In this document: positions 18,057 to 26,966 of the stretch, one piece after another
Position numbering within the stretch: position 1 is the first letter of the stretch
Layout of the letters: each line of letters starts with the position of its first letter
Assembly: GCA_022824585.1 (NCBI GenBank)
Contig: JAJDZN010000140.1
Location: 1 to 47,874 of the forward strand
Reading direction: 5' to 3'
Source of the DNA: Bryobacterales bacterium
GTDB taxonomy: Bacteria > Acidobacteriota > Terriglobia > Bryobacterales > UBA6623
Length of the DNA stretch: 47,874 bases
Translations under genes and position numbers: made by a program
Notes under the pieces: generated by a model
Told to the model about the DNA's origin: nothing
Database searches by the model: none
What the model saw: the letters and a program-made list of their open reading frames with translations, nothing else

Positions 18057-19429
18057 GCCAGCAATTCCCGCAGCACGGTGCCGTGCACGTCCGTCAGGCG
18101 GAAGTCCCGCCCCGCGTAGCGATAGGTGAGCCGCTCATGATCGAACCCGAGCTGGTTCAGGATGGTGGCGTGCAGGTCGTGGACGCTCACCCGGTTCTCG
18201 ACGGCCTGGAAGCCGAACTCGTCCGTCGCGCCGTACGCGATGCCGCCCTTGACTCCTCCGCCGGCCATCCACATCGTGAAGCCGTAGGGATTGTGGTCGC
18301 GGCCGTCTCCCGCCTCCGAGACCGGAGTGCGGCCGAATTCTCCGCCCCAAATCACCAGCGTCTCGTCCAGCAGGCCGCGCCGCTTCAGATCGCGGATCAA
18401 GGCCGCCGACGCTTGGTCCATGTCGGGGCAGCGCTCGCGGAGATTCTTGTTGATGCCTATGTGGTCGTCCCACGGCTGGCCCGGTCCGTAGTAGACATGC
18501 ACGTAGCGGACGCCCTGTTCGACCAGCCTGCGGGATAGCAGGCAGCCATTGGCGAACGGCGTCTCGCCGTACTCCTCGCGAACCGACTCGGGCTCCTTGC
18601 GCACGTCGAAGACATCGAGAGCTTCGAATTGCATGCGGTAGGCCGTCTCCATGGCGCGGATACGCGCGTCGAGATAGGCATCGCCGCCCACCCGGGCCTG
18701 GTGATCCCGGTTCAGCGCCTGCATCAGATCAAGCTGGCGGCGCTGGGCCTCGGCCCCGAGCGTGTCGTTGCGCAGGTAGCGGATCATCCTGTCCGGATCG
18801 GTCTCGGCATGGTTGAAGTGCGTGCCCTGGTGCTCGGCCGGCAGGAATCCGGCGCGCCACAGGTCGCCGCCCCGCGCGCCGGGGCTCAACACCACGAAGC
18901 CCGGCAGATTGCGGTTTTCGGTCCCCAGGCCGTAGGAAATCCAAGCGCCGAGCGAGGGCCTGGTCGCGGCGATGTTGCCCGAATGGATCAGATTGCGCGC
19001 CGGCGTGTGCGTCGGATTGAACGTGTACATCGACCGGATGACGCACAAGTCGTCTACGACCGCGCCGAGATTGGGCAGCAGCTCGCTGACTTCGATGCCG
19101 CTCTCGCCGCGGCGCTGGAACTCGAACGGAGACGGCAGCAGGCCGCCGGTCATGCGCTCCGTGCGCAGATCAACCGACTCGGGCCGCTCGCCGGCATGGG
19201 TCCGCAAGGCGGGCTTGGGATCGAATAGATCCATGTGGGACGGCCCGCCCGTCATGAACAGGAATATGATGTGCTTCGCGCGGGGGGCAAAGTGCGGCCC
19301 CACCGGGTCGGAAACAGCGGCGCCAAGCTGCTCTTGCAGCATCGCCGACAGTCCGACCGCCCCGAAGCCGCCGCAAAGGGAACTGACGAACTGTCGCCGC
19401 GTCGGGTGGCGGCCGTCGGCTAGCGACAT
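18053..19429 (-). CDS. DUF1501 protein, Tat-type signal
   Basis: A 458-residue DUF1501 protein with alkaline-phosphatase/sulfatase-like fold features: HIIFLFMTGGPSHMDLFDPKP near the start, IWGGEFGRTP and GRDHNPYGFTMWMAGG near the C-terminus. The N-terminus carries a twin-arginine-like TRRQFVSSLCGGFGA, suggesting folded export. The frame stays open 143 codons upstream without homology. ATG 19429 was chosen for the Tat motif and an AGGA four bases before it. The gene follows the TonB receptor on the same strand and is coupled to the PSD1 gene by an ATGA overlap, making a receptor-DUF1501-PSD1 operon. The biochemical role of DUF1501 is unproven; a periplasmic hydrolase or scaffold is likely. Confidence 0.92.
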   Translation of the reverse strand: MSLADGRHPTRRQFVSSLCGGFGAVGLSAMLQEQLGAAVSDPVGPHFAPRAKHIIFLFMTGGPSHMDLFDPKPALRTHAGERPESVDLRTERMTGGLLPSPFEFQRRGESGIEVSELLPNLGAVVDDLCVIRSMYTFNPTHTPARNLIHSGNIAATRPSLGAWISYGLGTENRNLPGFVVLSPGARGGDLWRAGFLPAEHQGTHFNHAETDPDRMIRYLRNDTLGAEAQRRQLDLMQALNRDHQARVGGDAYLDARIRAMETAYRMQFEALDVFDVRKEPESVREEYGETPFANGCLLSRRLVEQGVRYVHVYYGPGQPWDDHIGINKNLRERCPDMDQASAALIRDLKRRGLLDETLVIWGGEFGRTPVSEAGDGRDHNPYGFTMWMAGGGVKGGIAYGATDEFGFQAVENRVSVHDLHATILNQLGFDHERLTYRYAGRDFRLTDVHGTVLRELLA

Positions 19430-19533
19430 TTCGTCCTGAGTATACCCGACGAACGCGCCGGCGAAGCCGCCGCAAGGCGCCCTGCTGGCGCCGCCGATGC
19501 GGCGCGCGCGAGGTTCCCAGCAAGCTGCCCATG

Positions 19534-22107
19534 TCAGTATTCGATCTCGAACACGGCGCGGATCTTGCGCTTCACGCCGCGGTAGAACACACCGTGATAC
19601 GCGCTCGCCATGTTCTCCTGCACATCTTGCGGATTGAAGTTGTTGAGCAGGTTGAAGAGGCGGAACCCGGCGCGGATCCGGCGGTTCTTGCCCTTGAATT
19701 GGATGTCCACCATCTTGGTGACCTGCAAGTCGAGGGCGTTGAACAAAGGAAAGCGCCCGGCGCGGTTGCGCGCCCCGACGAAATCCCGGTACTCGTTGGT
19801 CCTGGAGTAAGGGAACCCGGTGCGTATGTCCCACACAGGTATCGTCTTGAACCCCCAAGGCAGATTGAACTCGGTCCAGGTCAGCATCCGGTGGGGCACG
19901 TCGAAGCGCAACGGCGCACGTTCGTTCGGCTGGATCAGGCTCGACGGCGTGGGGCCGTAGATCGATCCCAAGTCGTTCAAGTCGCCGTACGAACTCGAGT
20001 TGACGTACGAGACGGTGATGTGTCCGGTCCCGCTGAGCCGGTAACGCACGGACAGCTGGAACTCCCGGTAAAGGTCAGCACCCTCGTTGTTCATGGTCAG
20101 AACGGAATCGTCGTCTCCGAGGCCGCTTCCGTACACGGGGTTCACCAGAAAGTTGCTCGTGGTCCGCCGGAACTGGTAGCCGGTGCGCACGAACAGGTTG
20201 TCGATCAGCTCGTGGTCCAGCTGGAGGTTCCAGCCGAGGCTCTTGGCATTGCGCAACGGTCCGTCCAGCCGCGACAGGAGGTTGCGCCGATACAGCACGT
20301 CGCCATAGGGATCGAACCTTGTCTCGATGCGCAGGGGCAGCTGCTCGAACGTCGGCACCAACAGGCTGATGCGGTCGACAAACAGCCCAGAGCCGCCCCT
20401 CACGACGGTGCGCGCGGCCGAACCGAGCGCATAGGCGAAGCCGAGCCGATACGAGGGATTCCACTGCGAAGACAGGGAGTCCCGCTCCAGCCTGCCGCCC
20501 ATGTCGAGCGTCAGCGAGTCGCTGACCCTCCACTTGTTTTGCACGAAGGTCGCGAAATCGACCTTCCTCCCCTGCACCATTGCAGGGTCGGTGTAGGCCA
20601 GGTTCAGCACCGGCCGGCCCGCCGCCCCCAGCCAGGTGACGGGATTGAAGGTTTGCTGGCCCAAGTACGTCTCCCAGCCCAAGTCAGCGCCGGCCTTGAG
20701 CTGGTGGTCCCCCAGCGGGCGGAAGTGGTACAGCTCGGAGAGCTTGCGGCGCGTCGTCGCCCGCGCCTGCCGGTTGAAGAACGAGCCCGACACGCGGTCG
20801 ATGCCGATGACGCTGGGCTCGTAGCCCAGCGGCTTGACATCGTTTTCGAGATCTTGGATCGAAAAGTGGGAAAGCAGGATGCCGCCCGCGCCGAACTCGT
20901 GCGAGTCCTTAACCGTGTACAGGAACGCGCGCTTGCGCAAGTCGGCCGTGGAGGGTTGCGGCGTGAACGCGTCGAGCCCGAAGTAACTGAACTTCTCGGG
21001 ATATACCAGGGCGGTCAGAGAAGCACGGTTCTTCTCAGACACGGACACGTCGAATTGGTTGAAGACCGTCAGCATCTCCCGCTCGACGTCGCGCTCGTGC
21101 AGCGGCAGGTTGGCGTCCTCTTGGTCAGCCCGCACGTACTGGTACTCGGTCGAATGCAACCACGCCACGCGGTTGGAGATCAGCGGAATGTTGAGCGTCA
21201 GCCGCGGGGTACTCGATTCGATGCCCACGACGCGCCCGGCCCGGCGGCGAATCCGCGGGGTGAAGTTCTGGAGTTCGAAATGAAACTCCGAGGCATCCGC
21301 CGGCGTGGTCTCGACCGTGGACAGGGCACCGGCAAACCCCCCGTATTGCGCATCGTACGGGCTGGAAAGCACCTCGACGCTCGAGACGACGCTCAACGGC
21401 AGGGTCATCTCGGAGATGCGGGAGACGGGATCGGTCACGTCGATGTTGTTGAGCTGCGAGCCGCTCTGGGTCGCGCGCACCCCGTTCATGTTGATCTCGC
21501 CCGCACGGCCCCTCAGCACGCCCGGTATCAGAGGCATCACGTCCTCGACGCTGCGGTTCGCCTTCGGCGCGTTGTCCAGCGTCGAGATGCCCACTGAACC
21601 GGACGAGGTTGTCTCGGTCGGGTCGATCGCGATCACCGACGCGGTAACATTCACCGACTCGACCACGGTCTCGACCTCCATGGCGATGTCGGTCCGAAGC
21701 GCCTCGTCCTCAGTGGGCACGCACACGATGTCGCTCTGGCCGTTCAACCCGGCGGAAGTCGCGCTGAGGAAGTAGCAGCCCTCCGCCACGGCATCGAAGC
21801 GGTACAGTCCCAGTTCGTCGGTCTCGGCGGTGGCCGGCCCGGTCGCTTCATCGGCCGCAAGCTCCTCCACGGAGACAGAATGCAGCTCGATCACCGCGCC
21901 CGGGACGCCGAAGTGCTCTCCCTCGGAGCCGACGATGAACGCTTGCCCGATGATCGGCTGAACTGTGCCTTGCGCCCGTAGCGGGGTCTGCCAAGACGCC
22001 AGTCCCGCCAGCACAACCACAGCTAGGGCCGGACAATCGCAGCGAAGTCCGTGCCTTAGGGGCAGCTGATTCATGCGCACAATCAGCCTAGCAAGAACGT
22101 GGATCAT
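19534..22107 (-). CDS. TonB-dependent receptor (carboxypeptidase-regulatory-like, Oar-type)
   Basis: An 857-residue outer-membrane receptor. A signal peptide (PALAVVVLAGLASWQTPLRAQ) precedes a carboxypeptidase-regulatory-like domain (about 48-145, FGVPGAVIELHSVSVEEL, YRFDAVAEGCYFLSAT). The plug holds VEDVMPLIPGVLRGRAGEI and SVEVLSSPYDAQYGGFAG, and the barrel ends in aromatic Tyr (FEIEY). The C-terminal GRFPLFNALDLQVTKMVDI and RAGFRLFNLLNNFNPQDV are typical of acidobacterial receptors of this class. An alternative ATG at 22074 (MNQLPLRHG) would give a neater signal peptide, so the first 11 residues are uncertain. It is the first gene of a three-gene unit with DUF1501 and PSD1, suggesting it imports what they release or bind. 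Confidence 0.9.
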   Translation of the reverse strand: MIHVLARLIVRMNQLPLRHGLRCDCPALAVVVLAGLASWQTPLRAQGTVQPIIGQAFIVGSEGEHFGVPGAVIELHSVSVEELAADEATGPATAETDELGLYRFDAVAEGCYFLSATSAGLNGQSDIVCVPTEDEALRTDIAMEVETVVESVNVTASVIAIDPTETTSSGSVGISTLDNAPKANRSVEDVMPLIPGVLRGRAGEINMNGVRATQSGSQLNNIDVTDPVSRISEMTLPLSVVSSVEVLSSPYDAQYGGFAGALSTVETTPADASEFHFELQNFTPRIRRRAGRVVGIESSTPRLTLNIPLISNRVAWLHSTEYQYVRADQEDANLPLHERDVEREMLTVFNQFDVSVSEKNRASLTALVYPEKFSYFGLDAFTPQPSTADLRKRAFLYTVKDSHEFGAGGILLSHFSIQDLENDVKPLGYEPSVIGIDRVSGSFFNRQARATTRRKLSELYHFRPLGDHQLKAGADLGWETYLGQQTFNPVTWLGAAGRPVLNLAYTDPAMVQGRKVDFATFVQNKWRVSDSLTLDMGGRLERDSLSSQWNPSYRLGFAYALGSAARTVVRGGSGLFVDRISLLVPTFEQLPLRIETRFDPYGDVLYRRNLLSRLDGPLRNAKSLGWNLQLDHELIDNLFVRTGYQFRRTTSNFLVNPVYGSGLGDDDSVLTMNNEGADLYREFQLSVRYRLSGTGHITVSYVNSSSYGDLNDLGSIYGPTPSSLIQPNERAPLRFDVPHRMLTWTEFNLPWGFKTIPVWDIRTGFPYSRTNEYRDFVGARNRAGRFPLFNALDLQVTKMVDIQFKGKNRRIRAGFRLFNLLNNFNPQDVQENMASAYHGVFYRGVKRKIRAVFEIEY

Positions 22108-22281
22108 TTCCAGTGTTTGGCGTCGCGGCGGCTATCCAACATGGTTCCCGGGAAAGCCAGCGGCTTCCTGCCGAGCGGCACGGGAGATTGGGTCCACTGA
22201 ACTGTCAGACGGAATCGGTTCCGCGCGCGGGTACAGTGCCGGGAAACGGCGCGATCATCGCCGGCCCGGCGATTCGCGTGC

Positions 22282-23703
22282 CTACGCCACCAGTTCCCTG
22301 ATCAGCTCGCCGCCGGTCTGGCTGAGCTGCTTGTCCCTGCCCTGCGCGAAGTAGGTCAGCTCCGCGTCGTCCAATCCCAGCAGGTGCAGGAGCGTGACGT
22401 GCATGTTCTGGATCGGATGCACGACCTCGACAGCCGTCCGCCCGGTCTCGTCGGTGGCTCCGACGATCTCGCCGCGCGGGGCGTCTCCGCCCGCCATCCA
22501 GAAGGCCATCGCGGGCGCGTTGTGGTCGCGTCCCCAAGCGGTCCCTCCCCCGCGGATCCCGTTGTCCGGAGAGCGCCCGAATTCCCCGGCCCATACGACC
22601 AAGGTCTCGTCCAGCAGGCCGGTGCGCTTGAGATCCTTGAGCAGCCCCGCGATGGGCCGGTCGATCGAATCGAGGCGCGTCCCGTGGGCCTTCTCGATGT
22701 AGTCGTGAGAATCCCAGCCGGACACGATCACCTGCACGAAGCGCACGCCGCGCTCCACCAAGCGGCGCGCCAGCAGGCAGCGCCTGCCGATCGAGTCCAC
22801 CTCTGAATCGTCCGAACCGACGCCGTACAAGGCTCTCGTCTCCTGCGGCTCGGCATCCAAGTTGATCGCTTCCGGCATCTCGGCCTGCATCCGGAACGCG
22901 AGCTCGTAACTCTCGATGCGGGCGGCGAGTTCTGCGTGGCCGGGATGGCGCTGCATGTGCCTCTTGTTCAGCCGGCCGAGGTAATCCAGCGTCGTTTCCT
23001 GCTGTTTCTGCGTGACGTACTCCGGCGGCGTCATGTCCAGCACGGGGGCGCCCTGCGAGCGCAGCGGCGTGCCTTGGTAGTGCGCAGGCAGGAATCCGTT
23101 GGACCAGTTCCCGGCACCGCCCTGCGGGTAGGCCAGGTCCGGCAGCACGACAAACCCCGGCAGGTTCTGGTTTTCCGTCCCCAGTCCGTAGGTGACCCAC
23201 GAACCGATCGCGGGATCCCCGCCGAAGCGGTTGCCGGTGTTGAGGTGGTACAGGGCTGTCGGGTGGTTCACCGAAGTGGCTTGCAGGCCCCTGTAGAAGC
23301 AGACGTCGTCAACGCAGTCGGCAAAGTTGCGCAGCTTGGCGTTGATCTCGATTCCCAGCTGACCCGCGCGGCGGAATTCGAACGGGCTGCGCACGAAGTA
23401 GCGCTTGCCCGTGTTCATGCTCGCCTCGAACTTGTTGCGCTCCTTGACGAACTCCGTCATGTGGAGGTCCACCAGCTTGGACTTCGGATCGAACGTGTCG
23501 ATGTGGCTCGGCCCGCCCTCCATCAGCAAGAAGATGCAGCTCTTGGCCTTGGCCGCGTGGTGACCGCGCCGGGCGGCCAGCTCGCCTGCCCTGGCCCGGT
23601 CTTGGTGCAGCAGCCCCGAAAGTGCGACGGCGCCGAGACCCATGCCGGAGTGGTACAGGAACTCGCGCCGGGAGGGGCTGGCAGTGAGGATTCGGCGTTT
23701 CAT
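22282..23703 (-). CDS. DUF1501 protein, second copy, Tat-type signal
   Basis: A 473-residue DUF1501 protein with a twin-arginine-like start (PSRREFLYHSGMGLGAVALSG). SCIFLLMEGGPSHIDTFDPKS marks the metal-site region, and VWAGEFGRSPDNG and WGRDHNAPAMAFWMAGGDA the conserved C-terminal loops. It differs clearly from the copy at 18053-19429 (longer, different spacing), so the two are old paralogues rather than a recent duplication. It begins two bases after the PSD1 stop and is therefore downstream of PSD1, the reverse of the gene order in the other module. No dedicated TonB receptor precedes this pair. Confidence 0.92.
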   Translation of the reverse strand: MKRRILTASPSRREFLYHSGMGLGAVALSGLLHQDRARAGELAARRGHHAAKAKSCIFLLMEGGPSHIDTFDPKSKLVDLHMTEFVKERNKFEASMNTGKRYFVRSPFEFRRAGQLGIEINAKLRNFADCVDDVCFYRGLQATSVNHPTALYHLNTGNRFGGDPAIGSWVTYGLGTENQNLPGFVVLPDLAYPQGGAGNWSNGFLPAHYQGTPLRSQGAPVLDMTPPEYVTQKQQETTLDYLGRLNKRHMQRHPGHAELAARIESYELAFRMQAEMPEAINLDAEPQETRALYGVGSDDSEVDSIGRRCLLARRLVERGVRFVQVIVSGWDSHDYIEKAHGTRLDSIDRPIAGLLKDLKRTGLLDETLVVWAGEFGRSPDNGIRGGGTAWGRDHNAPAMAFWMAGGDAPRGEIVGATDETGRTAVEVVHPIQNMHVTLLHLLGLDDAELTYFAQGRDKQLSQTGGELIRELVA

Positions 23704-23705
23704 CT

Positions 23706-26357
23706 TCAGTACACGTAGACGAACTCGTTGGAATTGAACAGCGCGAGCGCCAGATCCGCCAGAGCGCGTGCCTCTGGCGAGGAATCGCTCGGATGCGGAT
23801 TGTGTTCGTACGGACCGCTGTAAGCGGGCTGCACGAACTCGAATTTCTCGCCGGTCAGCTCGCTCGTGATGTGGTGCACCACGTCGTCGGGGGGCCGGCG
23901 CGGCTGGGCCGGGTTGCGGCCGTGGTAATCCGTCATTTCCTCAAGGAACTCTTGTGTCCAAGCGACCTCATTATCGTCCGCCCGGCGCCCGAAAGCCAGC
24001 CGGAATGCCGCATCGACGCGGTCGTCCGGCGGAAGCTCCGCCAAGCGCTCCCCCATGATCAGCGCCATGTCCCTGGACTGTTCGGAATTCAGCAGTGCGA
24101 AGGCCTGCGTTGGAACAGTCGAGGACTCGCGGCGTTCGCAGGTAAGGTCTGGGTTGGCGCCGTTGAACACTTCGACCATCGGGTCGATCAAGCTGCGCTG
24201 CTGGAAGCTGTAGACGGATCTGCGGTTGCGCCGCCGCCGAGTCGGCTCAGCCTCGTAGATCGGCCGCAGTGTGCCCATCGCGTGGCGCGGTTGCAGGGCC
24301 ACGTCGGCATTGATCTGAGGGTACGTGCCGGGGCCGCCGGCCATGTCGCTCAACTCGCCCGCAACGGAGATGATGCTGTCGCGCAGCTCCTCGGCTTCGA
24401 GCCGCCGGGGAGAGAAGTGAGACAGGTAAAGGTTCTCGGGATCCTTGGCGCCCACCTCGGCCTGGCTGGGATGAGCGCTGGCACGCTGGTAGGCGGCCGA
24501 GAGCAAGATCACGCGATGGACCGCCTTGACGCTCCAAGCCTGGTCGATGAAGAATCCAGCCAGCCAGTCCAGCAGTTCGGGGTGCGACGGCTTCTTGCCC
24601 ATCTTTCCGAAGTTGTTCGGATTGGCCGCCAAGCCCCGGCCGAAGTGGTACTGCCAGATGCGGTTGACCATGACCCGGGCAGTGAGGGGATTGCGCGGGT
24701 TCACGATCCACTTCGCCAGCTCCGAGCGCCGGCCTTCTAACCCGTCCGGGATCTTGGGCGATGGAAAGCCCGCGTAGCGCTCTACCGCTTCCAGCACGCC
24801 TGGCGTGACCGCTTGCGCGGGCGCCTGGATGTCGCCGCCAACCAGCACGTGTGTCTTAGCTTCCCGGTATTCGGCTGGCTGCATGTAGCTGTTGCGCGAG
24901 GCGACGGCGTCCCACTCCTGTACTAAGCCGTTGCTGACCGTCATGGCCAGAGGCTCGAACCTCAGGGCCGACAGTTTGTGCATCGTGACCCGCTTGCGGA
25001 GCAGCTTGAGCAGCTCGGCCTCTTCCTTGTCCATGTACCGCTGCAGGATCGAGCTGCCAGCATTGGCGGCCGCCTCTGTTCCCTTGGCCTCGGCCAAGCG
25101 CGCGCGGGCAGCCTTGTGCAGGTCGTGCATGCGGCGCTCGAGGGTGGCGATGCGAGCCTCGAACGGGCGACGGCCAACCTCGAAACCTGCTGTGGACTCG
25201 TGGGGCAAGAAGTCCACCGGCCGCCGGGCAAACGCCGTGCTGGCGAACACGGCCTGAATGCGGTAGTAGTCCCGCGTCGGAATCGGGTCGAACTTGTGGT
25301 CGTGACAGCGAGCGCAGCCCAATGTCAGGCCCAGGAAGGACTGACCGACATGGTGGGTGACGTCGTCAAGGAAAAGCTGCCGCGAGACAGCCGCCACGGC
25401 CATGCCAGTGTGCTCCCATGGACCGCTTCGCAGGAAACCCGTGGCGAGGATCGCGTCAGGGTTGTCGGGAAATAGCTCGTCGCCGGCCACCTGCTCGAGC
25501 ACGAACTGGTCATAGGGCTTGTCTTCGTTGAAGCTGCGGATGACGTAGTCGCGGTAGCGCCACGCGTTAGGACGCTCGAAATCGTTGGAGTAGCCCGCCG
25601 TGTCGGCGTAACGGGTCACGTCCAGCCAGTGCCGCCCCCAGCGCTCGCCGTATCGGGGGGAGTCAAGCAGGCGGTCAACCAGTGCCTTGTAGGCTTCGGC
25701 CGAGTCGTCGTTGACGAATGCATCGACCTCTTCGGGCGTCGGAGGCAGGCCGGTCAGATCGTAGGTCACGCGCCGGATCAGCGTGACCTTGTCAGCTGCC
25801 GGAGCGGGCCGGAGATCCTTCTCAGCGAGTCGCGCGAGTACAAAGCTATCGACGCTTGTCCGTACCAGCGCGGGATCCACGCCAGCGGTCGGCAGCTTGA
25901 CATTCGCTGGAGGTTGGAACGCCCATAGGTCGGCCTCGTCGAAGTCCCAGTCCGACGCCGCCTCGGCCTGCACGTACGGTGCGCCGGAACGGATCCACTC
26001 GCGAAATGCGAGTCGCACGTCGGGAGGCAGCCTCTTCTCAGCCCCTCCGGGTGGCATTTGTAGCTCGCCGGCATGGTCGATGGCCGAGACGAGCAGGCTG
26101 GAAGCCGGGTCGCCGCTGACGATCGCAGGGCCGCTCTGGCCGCCTTTGATGGCCGTCTCGCGCGTCCGCAAGTCCAGCTTGGCGAATGTGTTCGCCTCGC
26201 CGTGGCAGCCCAGGCACTGCTGCTTCAGCGTCGGCTGGATGGTCTCGACAAAGATCTCTTCAGCGGTTGGAGCGGCAGTTGCGAAGGGAATCAGAGCCAG
26301 ACCTGTAAGAAGTGTGCGCACCGGTACAATCCAAAGCTGCCACACGATCATACGCAT
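23706..26357 (-). CDS. PSD1-type protein, second copy: cytochrome-like, DUF1549 and DUF1553 domains
   Basis: An 883-residue exported protein with a signal peptide ending FATAAP, then a planctomycete-type cytochrome domain (QQCLGCHGEAN, one CxxCH; LQMPPGG). DUF1549 follows with DSFVLARLAEKDLRP, RRVTYDLTGLPPTPEEV, RYGERWGRHWLDVTRYAD and CARCHDHKFDPIPTRDYY. DUF1553 holds TARVMVNRIWQYHFGRGL, LLDWLAGFFIDQAWSVKAVH and SPRRLEAEELRDSI. Between these lies a coiled-coil-like helical insert (LERRMHDLHKAARARLAEAKG) missing from the shorter copy. It leads the second module and is separated by two bases from its DUF1501 partner. ATG 26357 is the outermost start; ATG 26351 is possible. Confidence 0.92.
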   Translation of the reverse strand: MRMIVWQLWIVPVRTLLTGLALIPFATAAPTAEEIFVETIQPTLKQQCLGCHGEANTFAKLDLRTRETAIKGGQSGPAIVSGDPASSLLVSAIDHAGELQMPPGGAEKRLPPDVRLAFREWIRSGAPYVQAEAASDWDFDEADLWAFQPPANVKLPTAGVDPALVRTSVDSFVLARLAEKDLRPAPAADKVTLIRRVTYDLTGLPPTPEEVDAFVNDDSAEAYKALVDRLLDSPRYGERWGRHWLDVTRYADTAGYSNDFERPNAWRYRDYVIRSFNEDKPYDQFVLEQVAGDELFPDNPDAILATGFLRSGPWEHTGMAVAAVSRQLFLDDVTHHVGQSFLGLTLGCARCHDHKFDPIPTRDYYRIQAVFASTAFARRPVDFLPHESTAGFEVGRRPFEARIATLERRMHDLHKAARARLAEAKGTEAAANAGSSILQRYMDKEEAELLKLLRKRVTMHKLSALRFEPLAMTVSNGLVQEWDAVASRNSYMQPAEYREAKTHVLVGGDIQAPAQAVTPGVLEAVERYAGFPSPKIPDGLEGRRSELAKWIVNPRNPLTARVMVNRIWQYHFGRGLAANPNNFGKMGKKPSHPELLDWLAGFFIDQAWSVKAVHRVILLSAAYQRASAHPSQAEVGAKDPENLYLSHFSPRRLEAEELRDSIISVAGELSDMAGGPGTYPQINADVALQPRHAMGTLRPIYEAEPTRRRRNRRSVYSFQQRSLIDPMVEVFNGANPDLTCERRESSTVPTQAFALLNSEQSRDMALIMGERLAELPPDDRVDAAFRLAFGRRADDNEVAWTQEFLEEMTDYHGRNPAQPRRPPDDVVHHITSELTGEKFEFVQPAYSGPYEHNPHPSDSSPEARALADLALALFNSNEFVYVY

Positions 26358-26966
26358 GGCTCCATTTCAGCCGCCCCGGACAACCACCACCGCAAGCGAC
26401 TCGTGCGATTTCATACTAGCGCCCGCGCTGGGAACTTTCAAGCACAAGCTTTGTGCGAGCCGGCGCGCTAGACGCTGTCGCAGCCCTTGTGCGGGGCGCG
26501 GTCAGCTTAACAGCAGTGACGCCTAACGCAGCGGAACTAGTGGAAGCCCCTTCCGCCAACACGGCACCAACTGTGGCTGGCAAGGCCAACCGACCTGAGC
26601 CGGGGACGTGTCGGCGGGATGATCCGGTAAGACTCACAGCCGGACTAAGGATTCGATTGGGCATTTTCAAGGTTGACTCCGAACCGTCAACGTACTCCTC
26701 AGGCACGACTAAATTACGATCAAGCGCCCGCACGAAAGACAATCTCCGTCCTATCCAAATCAGATTTCTGTGGCAAACGACCACGATTCGGGAGAGAACT
26801 TTCACGAAGTAGGAGCAGGCAGACTCGAAAGAGTCCGGCGCTGCAAAGATTGAAGAGCCTTGAAGTTACGGGGACTAAGACGATCGACGCGTAAGCCCTC
26901 CGTGGTAGCCTATTGCGCAAAGCATCTAGCCCCGACTAGGCTTGATCGGTCGGGAGGTACACTTCG
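26358..26966. other. 609-bp gap without recognisable genes
   Basis: Several short open frames exist on both strands, but none shows domain-like sequence. GC falls after about 26640. A strong Shine-Dalgarno for the next gene (GGGAGG, 26952-26957) closes the gap. No RNA gene or repeat was recognised. Confidence 0.5.

Noticed and set aside
19531-21597. A 688-codon open frame on the plus strand.
   Set aside because: It lies antisense to the TonB receptor, whose domains are clear, and its sequence has no fold-like pattern. It is a high-GC codon shadow.
26453-26812. 119-codon plus-strand frame in the gap.
   Set aside because: Low-information sequence with no SD or recognisable domain; composition changes across it.
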